Part shown: piece by piece, positions 33,849-46,043 of the stretch
Layout of the letters: each line of letters opens with the position of its first letter
Position numbering within the stretch: position 1 is the stretch's first letter
From: Hypericum androsaemum
Taxonomy: Eukaryota; Streptophyta; Magnoliopsida; Malpighiales; Hypericaceae
DNA length: 64,000 nucleotides
Reading direction: 5' to 3'
NCBI GenBank assembly: GCA_963995505.1
Contig: OZ023188.1
Span: 13,963,912 to 14,027,911, forward strand
Made by a program: the position numbers and the translations under genes
The notes under the pieces: model-generated
Databases searched by the model: none
The model's input: only the letters and a program-made list of their open reading frames with translations
What the model was told of the DNA's origin: nothing

Positions 33849-36800
33849 ATGGCGAGAGAGAAGATACAGATCAGGAAGATAGACAACGCGAGCGCGAGGC
33901 AGGTGACTTTCTCTAAGAGGAGGAGAGGGCTTTTCAAGAAAGCCGCCGAGCTCTCGGTTCTCTGTGACGCCGATGTTGCTCTCATCGTGTTCTCTTCCAC
34001 CGGCAAGCTCTTTGAGTACTCCAGCTCCAGGTCTCTCTCTCTCTCTCTCTGCGTCTTTTATTTGGTGATTTGGTTGTCTTTAGCAATTTTTTTTAACCTC
34101 TTGTGTTCGAGGCTGTCTGCGTTTTTAAGCGGGACGAGACTCTGACTCGAAATATTTTTAAGTGAATCCAAGTTTGTGATGTGGAATCTCAAAGTTGCCT
34201 TCTTGACGAGTAAGGAATCTCAAAGTGGGGTCTTTTGGGCTATTCCTTAGAAGGATTTGGATGACGATGACATGGATTTACTTCACAGTTCATTTGTTAT
34301 GTCGTTAGGATTTATAAGCTTAGTAATTCTTTGGAAGAAGATGACATGGATCACTCCGTGGCTAGTAATGGGTTCGCTTAGGTTTTTTTTAAATCTCGAA
34401 CAGACCAACATTGTTTAACTCTATTTAGAAACTACTACTTTCTATCGTTTAACTTCCTTTTAACTTCTTTATGTGCTCATATCCTCAGTTTTAGGCCATT
34501 CACTTTCCCAAGGACTTCTCAAATTATCACAGAAAAAATATATATTTTATGACAACAAACCAAGTAATAACTCCATGCCATATCTCTCCAATAATAAAGG
34601 AAAAAAAAAATAGCCACATTCTTTGGCAACAGGCTACTCCATATTGGTCCCCCCGTTCTCAACTTGATTTGCCACCGGGGGGGCAGCAGCATTACTAAGC
34701 CAATGTCTCTCTGTAGACTAAGTCCTTAATTTGGAGTTTCATTGCTGTGGAGAATGGACTGGCTGCTCGACACGAAATGGTTCATCTGTCTCCGAGCAGT
34801 ACTATGTGTATTTTATAATCATTTAGGCTCGAAGATAGAGTTGTACTGTTGCAATTTTTTTTTGAGGAAAAGCTGTTGCAAATTAAGTATAGGGTACTTT
34901 TCGTTTGAAATGAAAGCATAGGGTACTTTTTGTTTTTAGTGAACTTGATAAATGTCGAATCTTATTTAATAAAGTGAGTATTAATAATTTTTTTCATATC
35001 TAAGTGTCAAATTAAAGACTTTTTAATAGAATTTATGTTACTTATTACTAAGATCAATTCTTGATAAGTATTTTTTTCATGAAGCATTAGTATTTATAGT
35101 TGAATATTATCGAGTTTAACTCTCAATGATGTATTTTCTATTTGTAAAACTTGACTTAATACATCTTTAAGAGACTCTAAGTCAGTCCACTCAGAAGTTG
35201 GATCAATTTCCAATAGTAAATATAAATTACTTTTTTTTACTGAAACTCTAGTACTTAGAGTCGGACCCTATTAATGGAGTGATTTTTTGAATTATTTCTT
35301 TTTCATTCATAAGGCTTGAACATAAAAATTCCTTAAGAGAATCAAATCCCTTACACATAGATCAATTCTCATGCGCAATACTAAGCTAAGTAACTCCATT
35401 AAGTTTATGTGGTTCCTTTATTTATCCAGTATGGTACCCTCTTATCCATGAAGAAAGTGAGTTGATACTGGAATCTTGTTTCCCTTGCTTTCCTATTATG
35501 TCCATGGTGAGAAAGCATGTGATATGAAGCGAACAGGAAAAAAAGGCTTCCATTATCTGCGGGTATATTCTCATATAGAAATCAAAAAGAGGCCGTATAT
35601 TGTCATCCACTATCCTCCATTCCCTCATAAGATACAACGTCTACCTAGCCAACAGCCGAAAACTATAGTCATGACTGATCTATTTTGACATTGATTTTGG
35701 AAGACATGGATATCCTTAGAATCTTCGTATTCATTTGATACGATGTGCACGTTCTGATACGATATTAGAATCTTCGTATCAAAACCAATAACTTTAAGGC
35801 AATGAGCATGTATATTATTAGTAGGCACAATGGTGATGCCAACCCGGCTACCCCGAGGTTGGTGATCCGCTCTTTGTCATGGTAAATGATCAGATTTCGT
35901 GAACCTATGCCAATTCTATGATGTTTTTGCAAGTGCTCGAGCTAGTAGGAGTGACTTGGTTTCACTTGTTTGTACTTGAAGCATGAAGGAGATATTAGAA
36001 AGGCATCATTTGCATTCTAAGAACCTTGGAAAGCTCGACCAACCATCGCTCGAGTTGCAGGTAGTTAGCTCTTTTGCATTGTGCGTCATCGACCTGCATC
36101 ACTTCGATCCGTTCCCATCAATAATAGTGGCATTGCGTATTTTTGCGCAGCTGGTTGAGGATCACAACCGCTCCATCTTGAGTAAGGAAGTTGCGAGGAA
36201 AAGCCAACGATTGAGGTAATTCTCTATCGAGTTTTCGAGCTGCAGAAGCTTAATTATTGCAGATGTACGTCTGCCATTGATGTTCTTGTTGTTACTCGAA
36301 ACAGGCAAATGAGAGGGGAAGAGCTCCAAGGATTAAACCTGGAAGAATTGCAGCAGCTAGAAAAAACACTTGAAAATGGACTGGCCCGTGTCATTGAAAA
36401 GAAGGTCGGTCTCTCCCAGATAGCAATAGATAGGATCGGGTACAATTTTACGAGATTCGGACTCAAATCCTAAGTAGATATCTGTTTTCAAGAGTTGTTG
36501 GATGCGGATTTGGATCTACACTATAACCGAGTTTAGATCCGCTCTCAACAATTCTAGTTGAAAACAACATCTCGAATATGAATCTGAATCCTGTAAATTT
36601 GTTTCCGACCTGTAATATAGATCTGGATCTTAATATGTCCTAATGAAGTTAGTTCTTCCAATTTCGTTGTCAATATTAGGGGGAGAAAATAATGAAGGAA
36701 ATAAGCGAACTCCAAACAAAGGTGAGTCAACTACACTGTAAAATGCATACACCATGTTGGTTATTAATATTATCTCTCAATTAATTTACTATTTATTAAC

Positions 36801-37606
36801 CAAGAAATTTATCCTTCATTGTTGTGCATTTCCTTTGTCCTTACAGGGAATGCAACTGATGGAAGAAAATGGGAGACTAAGGCAGCAAGTAAGCCTTCCT
36901 CTTTATACATTCCCCCCTTGCTAATTATGTGCATTTAATCATTCTTTAACATTATGCTATTGAACATAAAAATAAATCATGTTTTTTATATGTGGAATAT
37001 ATTGCAAATAATAATAAGTATGTACAGAACAACCATATTATTTTTAAAATTATATGATCGAGAGTTTCTTTTATTAAGATAGAAGATTACAAAATATTCA
37101 AACACAATGCGTAGATAGAATAACAGAAAACGTAAAGATAAAAATTGTAGTATATCACACTGCTACGATAAAAGCATACCATATAATAGAAAAGAAATTA
37201 TGTTATATTGTTATTGTAATGACTAAATTTGAGAAACCGTTGAAGGTGGCGGATATGACTGGCGCCGGGAAAGTTGCCACCGACTCGGACAAAGTGGTTT
37301 ACGAGGAAGGACAGTCATCGGAGTCCGTAACTAATGCCTGTAACTCCAACGGCCCTCCAATTGACGACGACAGCTCCAATACCTCCCTCAAGTTGGGGTT
37401 AGTCCACATTATTTTACTTCTTGCCCCACTCTTTGGTTAATTTCAATCGGTCTATAGATTGCAAAAATTACACGTCGTTCGATTTAGTTCAAGTGATAAA
37501 TGACGACATGAATATTTCGGGATTGTAGCTTTGAATTTTTATTTTTATCCATGGAATGTGACTTGAAGCTTCATATCCTTTTTGTAGGTTACCATATTCT
37601 GGCTAA
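33849..37606 (+). CDS. SVP: SVP/AGL24-type (StMADS11 clade) MADS-box transcription factor
   Basis: Eight coding exons: 33849-34030, 35982-36060, 36151-36215, 36305-36404, 36680-36721, 36847-36888, 37246-37397, 37588-37606; 226 aa, all GT-AG with agreeing phases. Residues 1-60 are the MADS domain ([20 protein letters not shown] start). Exons 2-6 give the I region and K box ([32 protein letters not shown]). The C-terminus has [13 protein letters not shown] and ends SLKLGLPYSG, diagnostic of the SVP clade. In Arabidopsis SVP is a nuclear repressor of FT and SOC1 that delays flowering; relatives in trees act in bud dormancy. The start follows the clade's MAREKIQI; an upstream TTG is ignored. The first intron is long (1951 bp). 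The exon 7 acceptor (TTGAAG before GTGGCG) is weak; TTTGAG 12 bp earlier would add four residues. Confidence 0.93.
36455..36600. repeat. Imperfect foldback sequence in an SVP intron
   Basis: In the intron after exon 4, the left half (with ATCTGTTTTCAAGAGTTGTTGG and GCGGAT) is an approximate reverse complement of the right half (ATCCGC, CAACAATTCTAGTTGAAAACAACATCTCG). It may be a small MITE-like insertion. Confidence 0.45.
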
Positions 37607-38379
37607 CTGGGTTGCTTTAAGGAAATTGCTCCGGGAAGATGAAGTTATCTCCGACTATAAGAACGTTGACTTTGTACTAAATTGGACGTTGACTTGTGAT
37701 TACTGATAAGCCTATATGAAGACATAATTTTAGAATTTTTCCGAAGTTCTATTCACCAACATTGACCATGGAGCCAAATCGACCGTAAGATGCTACGGCG
37801 GAATTCGAATTTTTGCTCAGTTGGTTATAATCTAATTTTTTTGTAAGATCAATTTTCTTTTTGTGTAGGTGCATGCATGTAAAAATTTATCTAATAATAT
37901 AAAAATAAATTTTGTTCTAATTTTGTAAAAAAAATTAATCCAGTATAACCACCCCAATTCAAATAGACGCGGCTCAAGTGCATCAAACGGGGCTAATGTA
38001 AACTTTGACTCTAATATTTTACTATTACCTAGCTTTATGAAGGAAGTCCCTACGAAGTTTACTTTTACTTGGCTTTTACTAAATTTTTATTTGTCCATAA
38101 CATATTAAAATTACTGTATTTTAAGCCGGTGATTTTTCTTGGTTAACCTTTTGTTTTTTAAAAAGGACAAAAATAGGTTTTGATTTTTTTTAAATTCAGT
38201 ACTTCTTTAATAACAATGTAATGGATACGAAATTTTCTAAATAACAGTTCACGTGTAGAATAATACATGAAGATTCTGGCTTAATGCTATTCCATTTTGC
38301 ACTAAATCTCTCCTTTTCAACACAAAGTTCTTCATTGACAAGAAAAGAACTTCCTAAAGCAGAACATTCTGCTGCAATT
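37607..38379. other. Convergent intergenic region between SVP and PAS2
   Basis: About 770 bp between the 3' ends of two converging genes. It should hold both 3' UTRs. AT-rich, no other feature. Confidence 0.5.
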
Positions 38380-40673
38380 CTACTCTTTCTTAGATTTTGA
38401 GAGAGCTTTCTTCCTTTGGCCAAGCATGTAAGTGTACATGTGAGGACTACCTGCAATGCACAGAGTAGAGCGTGAGATGCAATGGGTCGGAGATTACTCG
38501 GTAACAAGAACCCGCGTAAATGAAGCAAATAGGTTGAGCAAAGAGCGAGCTTGGTGCCTGGTACGTAGATCCCGAGTGTGAGAATTGCAGCGTAGAAGTT
38601 GTCGAAAGAGAAGTTCCACTTGTTGGGCATCCTCAGGCAAAACTTCTCGGATGCCTGGAAATCGACAGCCGGTCAGGAACAATTTAAAAGCTGCGCTTTG
38701 TTGTTACAAGTAACGCACTGATACATAACACAGGAAATGCATGGTTTTCTACGAAAAATAGTAAACAGACGTTGCACACAAGAGACAGTCATGTATACAA
38801 TAGAATGTTATCTGTGTCCAAAGATTTTGGGGAGGATGAGCTATTAAATCATGGTGACAAACTACGCATCACTCTTCATCTTCATCAACTCTCAATTTTT
38901 TCCGTCTTTGTTTCTTCTGAAGTATTTGTGATGACTAATTGGTCTCCATTCATTGTATCAAATTTGCTGGTTTCTGGTTTAAGCTTTAGCTTATATGGTC
39001 TGCATCTTAAAAGGCTGATGGCAAAATGAATGACATTTCAACGAGCCTTGTGCTTCACGTGATATATGGACATATTACCTTCATGTATGGCAGGGCAAGA
39101 TAGATGAGACCAACTTCGCTGCTGATCCCTGTTGGGTACAATAACATAAAGGTGCTATACCTGCACAACACATGGTTAAACGTCAAGGAGAAAGCAAAGA
39201 TTTACTTCGCAACAACAGCTGATAACCAGCCGCAGAAATGAACAAGCAAAACCTGAGCCACAAGTGCCATGAAGGCGCAGAACCAAATGCCTCCTTCATG
39301 CCAAAGAAGGAATATCGAATTATCTGCAGTGCAACCAAGATAAGGATGATACAAGAAGAATCTACCAAATTTTTAAAGCATAGAAAGACAAAATTGAATT
39401 CTTGATCAGGTACAATATGAAAAAAAATTCAGAAAGCAATTAGCGTGTAAAGAGCTGTGAGAGTGCAACAAAACATCACGCGTCATACCTCCTGAAGAAA
39501 TTTTATGCAAATTCTATAAACTGAGAAGGATTGTGCACATGTGCGAGTTTTGCAATGTAACACGAAACAATGAGTTGCAACTTCCAAAACAGGTTTTTTG
39601 CCGAATCATTGGCCTAAAAGCAGAAGTTAAGACAAAGCACCATGTTGCACAAGTTGAACTAATGTCCTCTGTAAGACCTAAATTTATCTTTACATTCTAG
39701 ACCGAAAGAAAACTGATCTTTAAATTTGCACTAACACGACACCGCGAGAACCATGGTTCAAAGAACAATTGTTGCACTTACAGTTCAAAAGAGACGAGAA
39801 ATTGTAAGAAGCTATAGCAAATAATGCAAAATAATTCTAATAATAAAAAGCAGCACAATCTGCATTCAAAACTTTCATTAATATCCTTCCACAAGGTGCA
39901 AGCAGTTACCTCAGTTAATGACCAGCTAATGACCAAAGAACTAACAAGGAAATGTGTCTGAACCTGTAGATCATGCAGAAACTCAACAATGTCAGTTCAA
40001 CAAAGCCCCTTCGAACCCCAAAGGCAAAATCGAGTGTTCGAGAGATCGACGAGGACAAACGAAAGCGTGAGTCACCAAACCTCGGGAAAACTATGCAGGA
40101 CGATCCAAGTGAGGTACAGCCTCGAACCTATCTGTGGAAGCGTAGCTGAAACCGGTGATCTCACCAATCCTAAACAACAAATTCCGCCACCGAAACAAGT
40201 CAAGAGACAAAAATTCTTCACAAAATCAGGAAACTCCAACAACCCAAAAGAGAATGTCATCTCAAGAAACAGAAAACTCACCCAAAAGGCTATGCAGAAT
40301 CTGCCCTCCCAATAATCATCCAAAACAAACGCAGAGAAACCAATAAGAACACATTTCCCGCCAAAATTGAACAGCTCACAAAAGGAATATAGGGTTGGAG
40401 ACTTTACCTCCAAAACGGCGGCGGTCTGAGCGAGCTGGAGAGGCTTCTCGACGGCACTGTACACGTGCTCGTGCCCCGACTCGATCAGCGTCTTTACGGC
40501 GAAAAATAGGACCTGGGTCCTGAAAATTCAATACAAATTCACCAAAAAGAAAGCAACTTTTTCTTAAAAAAGTACTAATTATGATCAAAGCAAGAGACTT
40601 GCCAGCCAAAGAAGACCGCCCAGTTGTAGACGGAGAGGTAGATGCGCTTGAGGATGGACAAAAACCCCGCCAT
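38380..40673 (-). CDS. PAS2: Very-long-chain (3R)-3-hydroxyacyl-CoA dehydratase PASTICCINO 2
   Basis: Nine coding exons (minus strand): 40673-40603, 40519-40408, 40300-40282, 40169-40081, 39963-39910, 39323-39253, 39160-39079, 38654-38558, 38450-38380; 221 aa, the same length as Arabidopsis PAS2. It starts MAGFLSILKRIYLSVYNW and ends SKSKKE. The enzyme removes water from 3-hydroxyacyl-CoA, the third step of the ER fatty-acid elongation cycle that makes very-long-chain fatty acids for cuticle, sphingolipids and seed oil. It is a polytopic ER membrane protein. The catalytic Tyr/Glu pair with spacing 7 is present (Y147 and E154 in YPTGISSE). Introns 1 and 8 need GC donors (TG/GCAAGT and CAG/GCACCA), and exon 3 is only 19 nt; without these the conserved sequence breaks. 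Confidence 0.93.
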
Positions 40674-42116
40674 TGGAGGAGGAAACGGGAATTGAAGACA
40701 GAGACTTCAAGTTCTAGATTAGCAATAGAACTTGGAAGAAGAAGAAGAAGAGAGACAAGTGAAGTGAGAAGAGAGAGTAGTTTAGTTTGGTTTGGGTTTG
40801 GTCTGGATCCGATCCAGCGGCCAAATATTAAAACATGGGATGGGTGCAATTATTTTGGCCGTTGAGCCGCTCAACTACCTTCTTCCCGTCCAACCGAAAT
40901 CGAGTACTCTCGGGCCGGATTTTATCTCCGTGGTGTTTGACTATTTTCTAAGTCCCTTATATTACTTTTTTTTTGAGAAATACGTTTACATTAATGACGA
41001 AATTAACATTTTGCATTCCGGTGAAATATGAAAGTTCCAATTTTATTTATATATTAAATTCAACCACTATTTAATTTAAATACGAGATTTTCAGCAATTT
41101 TTAGTTAATAAAGTGTTCATTATAGCATGAGTCGATTTCGCTGGAAATACGATTATACACGGCTGTTGGTAGTTGGGGGTGTTTATGGGGGAACAAATAA
41201 ATTGAAGGTGTCCTCCCAAAAAAAAAATTTGAAGGTGCATTCTAAAAAAAAATGAAGGTGGAAAAGGACATTCCCGATTTGTGGGTTGGTTGATGAAAAC
41301 TTACAAACAAATTATTGTAGCACATAAGAATCGGGGAGGTGCCAATAACCTTGTTCGGGTCCTTCTTTGAAATGGGATTTCTGGAATTGACAGAGAGCGA
41401 GGAGAGAGCGGGCCGACGATTTATTAAGGATTCAAATCATGCATATGTGATCTCCTAAAAAAAATCATGCATATGTGATGGTGTAATTTTTTTTAAATAT
41501 AGAAAATTTAAGTTATTATTATTATCGTATGATCTTATTTCATCGTATTTTAGGAAAGATAAAGTTAAAAATTAAAATATTTAGTACGGTGAATTTGTTT
41601 AAAAAGGACAAAAATTACGTCAAGACAGTCCCAATGAGGACGACGCCATTTTTCTAACCCACCATATCTATAGGCACCGATCAATTCCAATTTAATTTCT
41701 CCACTTGGTCATGTTTATTTGCTGATTTGGATATTAGCTATCGGCTGTTAGAACAAATCAGCCAAACTTAAATATATAAGGATTTACACTGCGTTTCGGT
41801 AATTTCAACACACTTATCTGATATCAGCTATTTGCATTATTTTAAGAAGATGGCTGTTTGCATTTTTTTTAATGCTTTGTGTCTATTAGTTTTTTTTCTT
41901 CTTCTGGGTATGAGTCTGCTATTATTTGACTTCGAAAACAAGCTCATTGTAATCATGTTGGACCGACAAATTTTTTGTACAAGTAAATTTGCAATTCACC
42001 ACAATATATATTTACATAACTGCAATGCTGATGTTAAATTTTCTCGTAATTGTACGAGATTATAATCTATAATTTTGTTAAAATTTATCGTGTTAAAAAC
42101 TTAAAATCCAATTGAA
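40674..42116. other. PAS2 promoter side and intergenic DNA
   Basis: GAAGAA-rich leader near 40730-40755, then AT-rich sequence. A short duplicated phrase (AAATCATGCATATGTGAT) occurs near 41434-41452 and 41463-41480. No gene recognised. Confidence 0.4.
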
Positions 42117-42429
42117 TGCCTTCGAAAGATAAAAAGAGTATCATGAATCCGTTGATTCTGAGAATACCCAAAAAATACGATAGAGTATCGATCCGTTGAT
42201 TCCACGAATACTGGAAAACGACACGGATAATAAGGAAACTCTCAATTTTTAATAATCAATATTCAACCAACCAAAACAATAGAGTTTATGTCATATTTAT
42301 AATGAACTAAAATAATCATATTAAGTAGAATCCTATCATAAATCAAACTACTAATACTAATCCAAATACTATAGATATGTAATCAAACTACTACTATTAC
42401 TGTATCATATATCTTCATCCTAATCTCCA
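42117..42429 (-). repeat. 3' LTR of the minus-strand element
   Basis: On the minus strand it begins TGGAGATTAGGATGAAG, right after the polypurine tract, and is closely similar along its length to 44072-44116 plus 46044-46315. Confidence 0.8.
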
Positions 42430-43395
42430 TCATTCTCCCCCGGTTGGATTTGTTGTGGTTGGCCAGTTTGAAATCTTCATACACGCACTTTTTAACACAA
42501 TCGATCGACGTGGTGACACTTGGTATCGTCCGTCCCAGTAGAACAAATACTTGGAAATGAGGTAACCGAAAATATTCTCTTGAGAAAAGATGATGAACTC
42601 ACTTTTTTTAGCAGCGTGCTCCACTTCCTTCATCCTATTCCACATAACTAACAAAGGAGAAGCTTTAAAGTATTCAAACTCGTCAACTCCGAGAAAGTCA
42701 ATGTGCTTGACGTATTCAACCTCATAATCCTTGGCAGCCTGGGATAAAGGCATATCCACCAACTCACCAGCCATAACTTCTCCAACCTCGTCCTCCTCAC
42801 TAGAGTAGGAGTCATAAATTGGTTCACCAAATAAGTCTTCCTCACCAGAGTAGGAGTCATAAATTGGTTTGCCAAATAAGTCATTTGAGGATCCACCAAA
42901 CTCTTCTCCTACCAAAGCCTCTTCAACTTCTTATGATGGTGCAGTCTGTTGATTCCTCGAGATCTCCACCATCAGTTGCTTCATAGCATCCACATTAGCT
43001 TGAATCTCATGCAACTTCTCGACCATTTGATGATCATATTGTTCTCAAAAGCGACAATGCTTAAAGCGACGATGCTTGTCATGAAGCACATTCTAAATTT
43101 CATAAGCATGTCTAGGAAATAACTCGTAAATCAACTTCTCTTTCATCATAGGCCATCAAAAAAATTTCGGCTTACCATAATATTTTCGTCGAAGATTTAA
43201 GTTGGACCACCAATGCATAAGATCACCTCGCAATCATCGTTTGGCAAATCTGACTTTATCCAGCTCTGCAAACTAGTGAACATCAAAATATATCTCCACA
43301 TTGACAAGCCACTTAATGAAATCTCTCGTCGAAATTTCTTCATCGAGATCCACACAATCACATAAGGTAGGAATATGCACCATAGAATTAAGCAT
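42430..43395 (-). pseudogene. Decayed retrotransposon gag
   Basis: On the minus strand one frame reads MLNSMVHIPTLCD, RDFIKWLVNVEIYFDV, LRGDLMHWWSNLNLRRKYYG, then ELFPRHAYEI and a Glu/Asp-rich part with two IYDSYS repeats, broken by several stop codons. The WLxxVExxF and LRGxxxxWW pattern is that of retrotransposon gag proteins. The longest open piece is 161 codons (42915-42430). No zinc knuckle, protease or polymerase is seen. Confidence 0.7.
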
Positions 43396-44071
43396 CTTCA
43401 AATTCAGCCCAAAAGGACTAATATGTAACTTCTGAAAAGCTTTTTAGATCAAACTATAATTTATCAAAACTTGATGGGACCAATATGTAATTAACCATTT
43501 GGAAAATTATGAATGAGTCACTAATATCTGTAACAACACTCAATCAGTCCCAACAGCTCCAAAGAATTACCCAAAGGTCCTCAAACTTTAGTCAGATTCG
43601 TAATCAGCCCTCCAAAATATCCACAATTCACAAAACCTTAAATTAGCAAAAAAGGGAAATTCAAACCAGAAACTAGGGGCGGTGGAGGGGTACAGCGATG
43701 GCGGCTGGCAGGGGCAAATCAGATTGGGCAGCGATGGTCATCGGCAACACGGGATGGCGGCTTGGAGGTCGACGCGGGCGATAGCAAGTTCCTTCCTTCG
43801 AGTTCTCTTTCTTGAGCCAACCAAGGGAACAGCCGCGTTGGCTCGAAAAGGCCTGGTGCGGGCAGCGTCGGACATGCCTTCATCGGCGGTGCGGGCAGCC
43901 GGTTGTGGGTGTCGGACTCGGCGGTATTGACGGCGCCAGAACTTTTCCTCCAAGAACCCTTAAACGGGTATGTGTTCTTTTTTTTGTTTTTTTAATAGAA
44001 TGAACTCCAATCAGGAGGATCGAACATGATCGAACACCACGAGAAACGAAAGCGGCTCTGATACTAACTGA
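43396..44071 (-). other. Leader region of the minus-strand LTR element
   Basis: Between the primer-binding site and gag. GC-rich frames at 43682-43953 on both strands have no recognisable domain. I see no gene. Confidence 0.45.
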
Positions 44072-44116
44072 TGTAGGGAAACGTGGACAGGAGATCGCGA
44101 ATCTGTTGATTCTGAA
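44072..44116 (-). repeat. Inner piece of the interrupted 5' LTR
   Basis: Matches the left 45 bp of the LTR at 42117-42429. It stops exactly where the nested copia LTR begins (TGTTGAG at 44117). Confidence 0.75.
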
Positions 44117-44388
44117 TGTTGAGTTTGGCCAGGAAATAAGTAAAAGAGAAATTATTTTACTATTTTGTTATGGACTCCTAATTCGACCTAAATAAATTAC
44201 TTGATGTACAAGAGTTTACCTCTATATAAAGGCATGTTACCCAAGGGTTTTGTATGGCTTTGTGGCTCAGAAATTCATCAATAAAAGTTCTCATTTCTCT
44301 CCGTGAACGTAGGCATTAGGCCGAACCATGTAAACTCTTGTGTCCGTGTTCTTTGCGAGTTTGTTCTCTAGTTGCTAAATTTATAATA
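44117..44388 (+). repeat. 5' LTR of the nested copia element
   Basis: Contains TATATAAAGGCATG near 44222 (TATA box) and AATAAAAGTT near 44280 (possible poly(A) signal). Nearly colinear with 45774-46043. Confidence 0.8.
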
Positions 44389-44414
44389 AGTGGTATCAAG
44401 AGCTAAGGTTGGAG

Positions 44415-45170
44415 GATGTCGGATAACGGCTCGAAGTTTACTTTTGTGAAGTTCGATGGTTCATCAAATTTTGAGTTATGGCAAGGCGTGTCAAGGATCT
44501 CTTCGTGCAACAAGGGATGATCAATGCACTCTCGGGGAAGAAGCCTGAGAAGATAGAGGAGCAAGAGTGGGAAGAGTTGGAGGCCAAGGCGGTAGCAAAG
44601 ATTCGCTTGTGCTTGGTGGATGACGAGGAGCCACCAGCTGGGTTGTGAAAGAGGATCCAGGTCGGAGTCAAAGAAGTTCAATGAAAGTGGCTTGAAGTGC
44701 AGAGAAGGGCACATGAAGGGAGATTATCCAAGACGAACTGGGAATCAAGATAACGAGGAGGGATTGGCATCCACAACCATGTCCACAAGTTCAGACAGAT
44801 CGGATGGTGACTGGCTTTCTGTCTCATCAAGTCCAATGCATCCTGCTAATATCTTTTCATTAGGGACCTTAGAATATAACTGTGATATTTATAAAGGTAT
44901 GCTAATAAAAGTGGAGAAGGTTGTAATGGTAGAGATGAAGGATAAAAGAAAATACCTACATGTTAGTGGAGAATATTGTTATATGTGGAGTCACATCAAT
45001 GGGTCTGATGAAGTGGGGAGAAGCTCAGGTCATATGAGGTTGGTTCGTATGAGGGAGCAAAGGCTTGACATAGATGGTTTGAGTGTAGTTGAGATTCGCG
45101 GAGACATGGATAGCAAGCTAAGGTTGTTTTGTGGAGGCATGGTTGGCAAGGTGCCATGGTTGTCTTAGAA
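44415..45170 (+). pseudogene. Copia gag remnant
   Basis: Begins MSDNGSKFTFVKFDGSSNFELW, shifts frame near 44482, continues RVKDLFVQQGMINALSG and EEQEWEELEAKAVAKIRLCL, then stops. A degraded zinc knuckle (CREGHMKGDYP) and SDGDWLSVSSS follow in ORF 44620-45168, the region that normally leads into the protease. Pol is missing. Confidence 0.75.
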
Positions 45171-45773
45171 AAGCTTTGTTAGCTGGGCCCTACTATGGTT
45201 GTCTAAAGGGACGTGCACGTCAAAGGGTAGGTTTTGCATGGGGAATGCGAAGCCGTTGGTAGCATCACAGGTGAATCGGGTATCTCACTCAAGGTCGAAC
45301 GGTAGAGTTCGTGGCATGTCGAGGGATCTACTTGGTGGAACAAAAGGTTGTCCGTTGTATGTTATGGCAAGTAGCATTGGTTTGAGGCAAGAAGGTCCAG
45401 CATAAAAGTAGTTCGAGGTAGCGGAGCATGGTTGACCAAAAAATATAGGACGCATCTATTGGTCGCAAGGTTACTTCGGCAGGTGGACTTGCTAGTTGGA
45501 ATTCAATGGAGGTTGGACGGAGGACGCCAAGCAAGCTCGAAAGCTCGAGCTTAGGGGCTGGCTCTAAGTGATTGAACAAAGGTGGTGAGAAAGTTGAGAT
45601 GGTCTTATTGATGACGGTATATCTATGGTCCGAGGTGGAATCAGTGGAGTCAGATTGGTCTTGCAAGATCTCATCTCTTCATGGGGCGGTGTTTCGTCAA
45701 GGTGGAGTTTTGTTGAAGTTCGGATGGAACTTCATGGTTTGTCCACGAGATGATTTCTCGCCAAGGTGGAGAT

Positions 45774-46043
45774 TGTTGAGTTTGGCAAGAAAATAAGTAA
45801 AAGATGAATTATTTTCCTGTTTTGTTTTGGACTTCTAATTCAACATAAATAGATTACTTGATGTACAAAGGTTTGTCTCTATATAAAAGCATGTTACCCA
45901 AGGGTTTTGTATGGCTTTGTGGCTCGGATCCATCAATAAAAGTTCTCCTTTCTCTCCATGGACGTGGGCATTAGGCCGAACCACGTAAACTCTTGTGTCT
46001 GTGTTCTTTGTGCGTTTGTTCTATAGTTGTTGAATTCCTAACA
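45774..46043 (+). repeat. 3' LTR of the nested copia element
   Basis: Starts TGTTGAGTTTGGC after the polypurine tract and ends CTAACA. Its 5-bp flank TTGAG joins back to the interrupted LTR. Confidence 0.8.

Larger units (their letters stand above)
44117..46043 (+). mobile_element. Nested, pol-deleted Ty1/copia element (1.93 kb)
   Basis: LTRs 44117-44388 and 45774-46043 (about 270 bp) begin TGTTGAGTTTGGC; the right one ends CTAACA. The left LTR is followed by a primer-binding site TGGTATCAAGAGC (44391-44403), and the right LTR is preceded by the polypurine tract AAGGTGGAGAT. The interior is only about 1.4 kb, with gag and a zinc-knuckle remnant but no integrase or polymerase. Flanking 5-mers CTGAA and TTGAG each differ by one base from CTGAG, found at the empty site in the sister LTR near 42156. 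Confidence 0.8.

Noticed and set aside
38196..38630. 144-codon minus ORF as a single exon
   Set aside because: It reads through the last PAS2 intron; the PAS2 C-terminus appears only after splicing.
43682..44003. GC-rich ORFs on both strands
   Set aside because: Overlapping frames inside the leader of an LTR element, with no recognisable domain.
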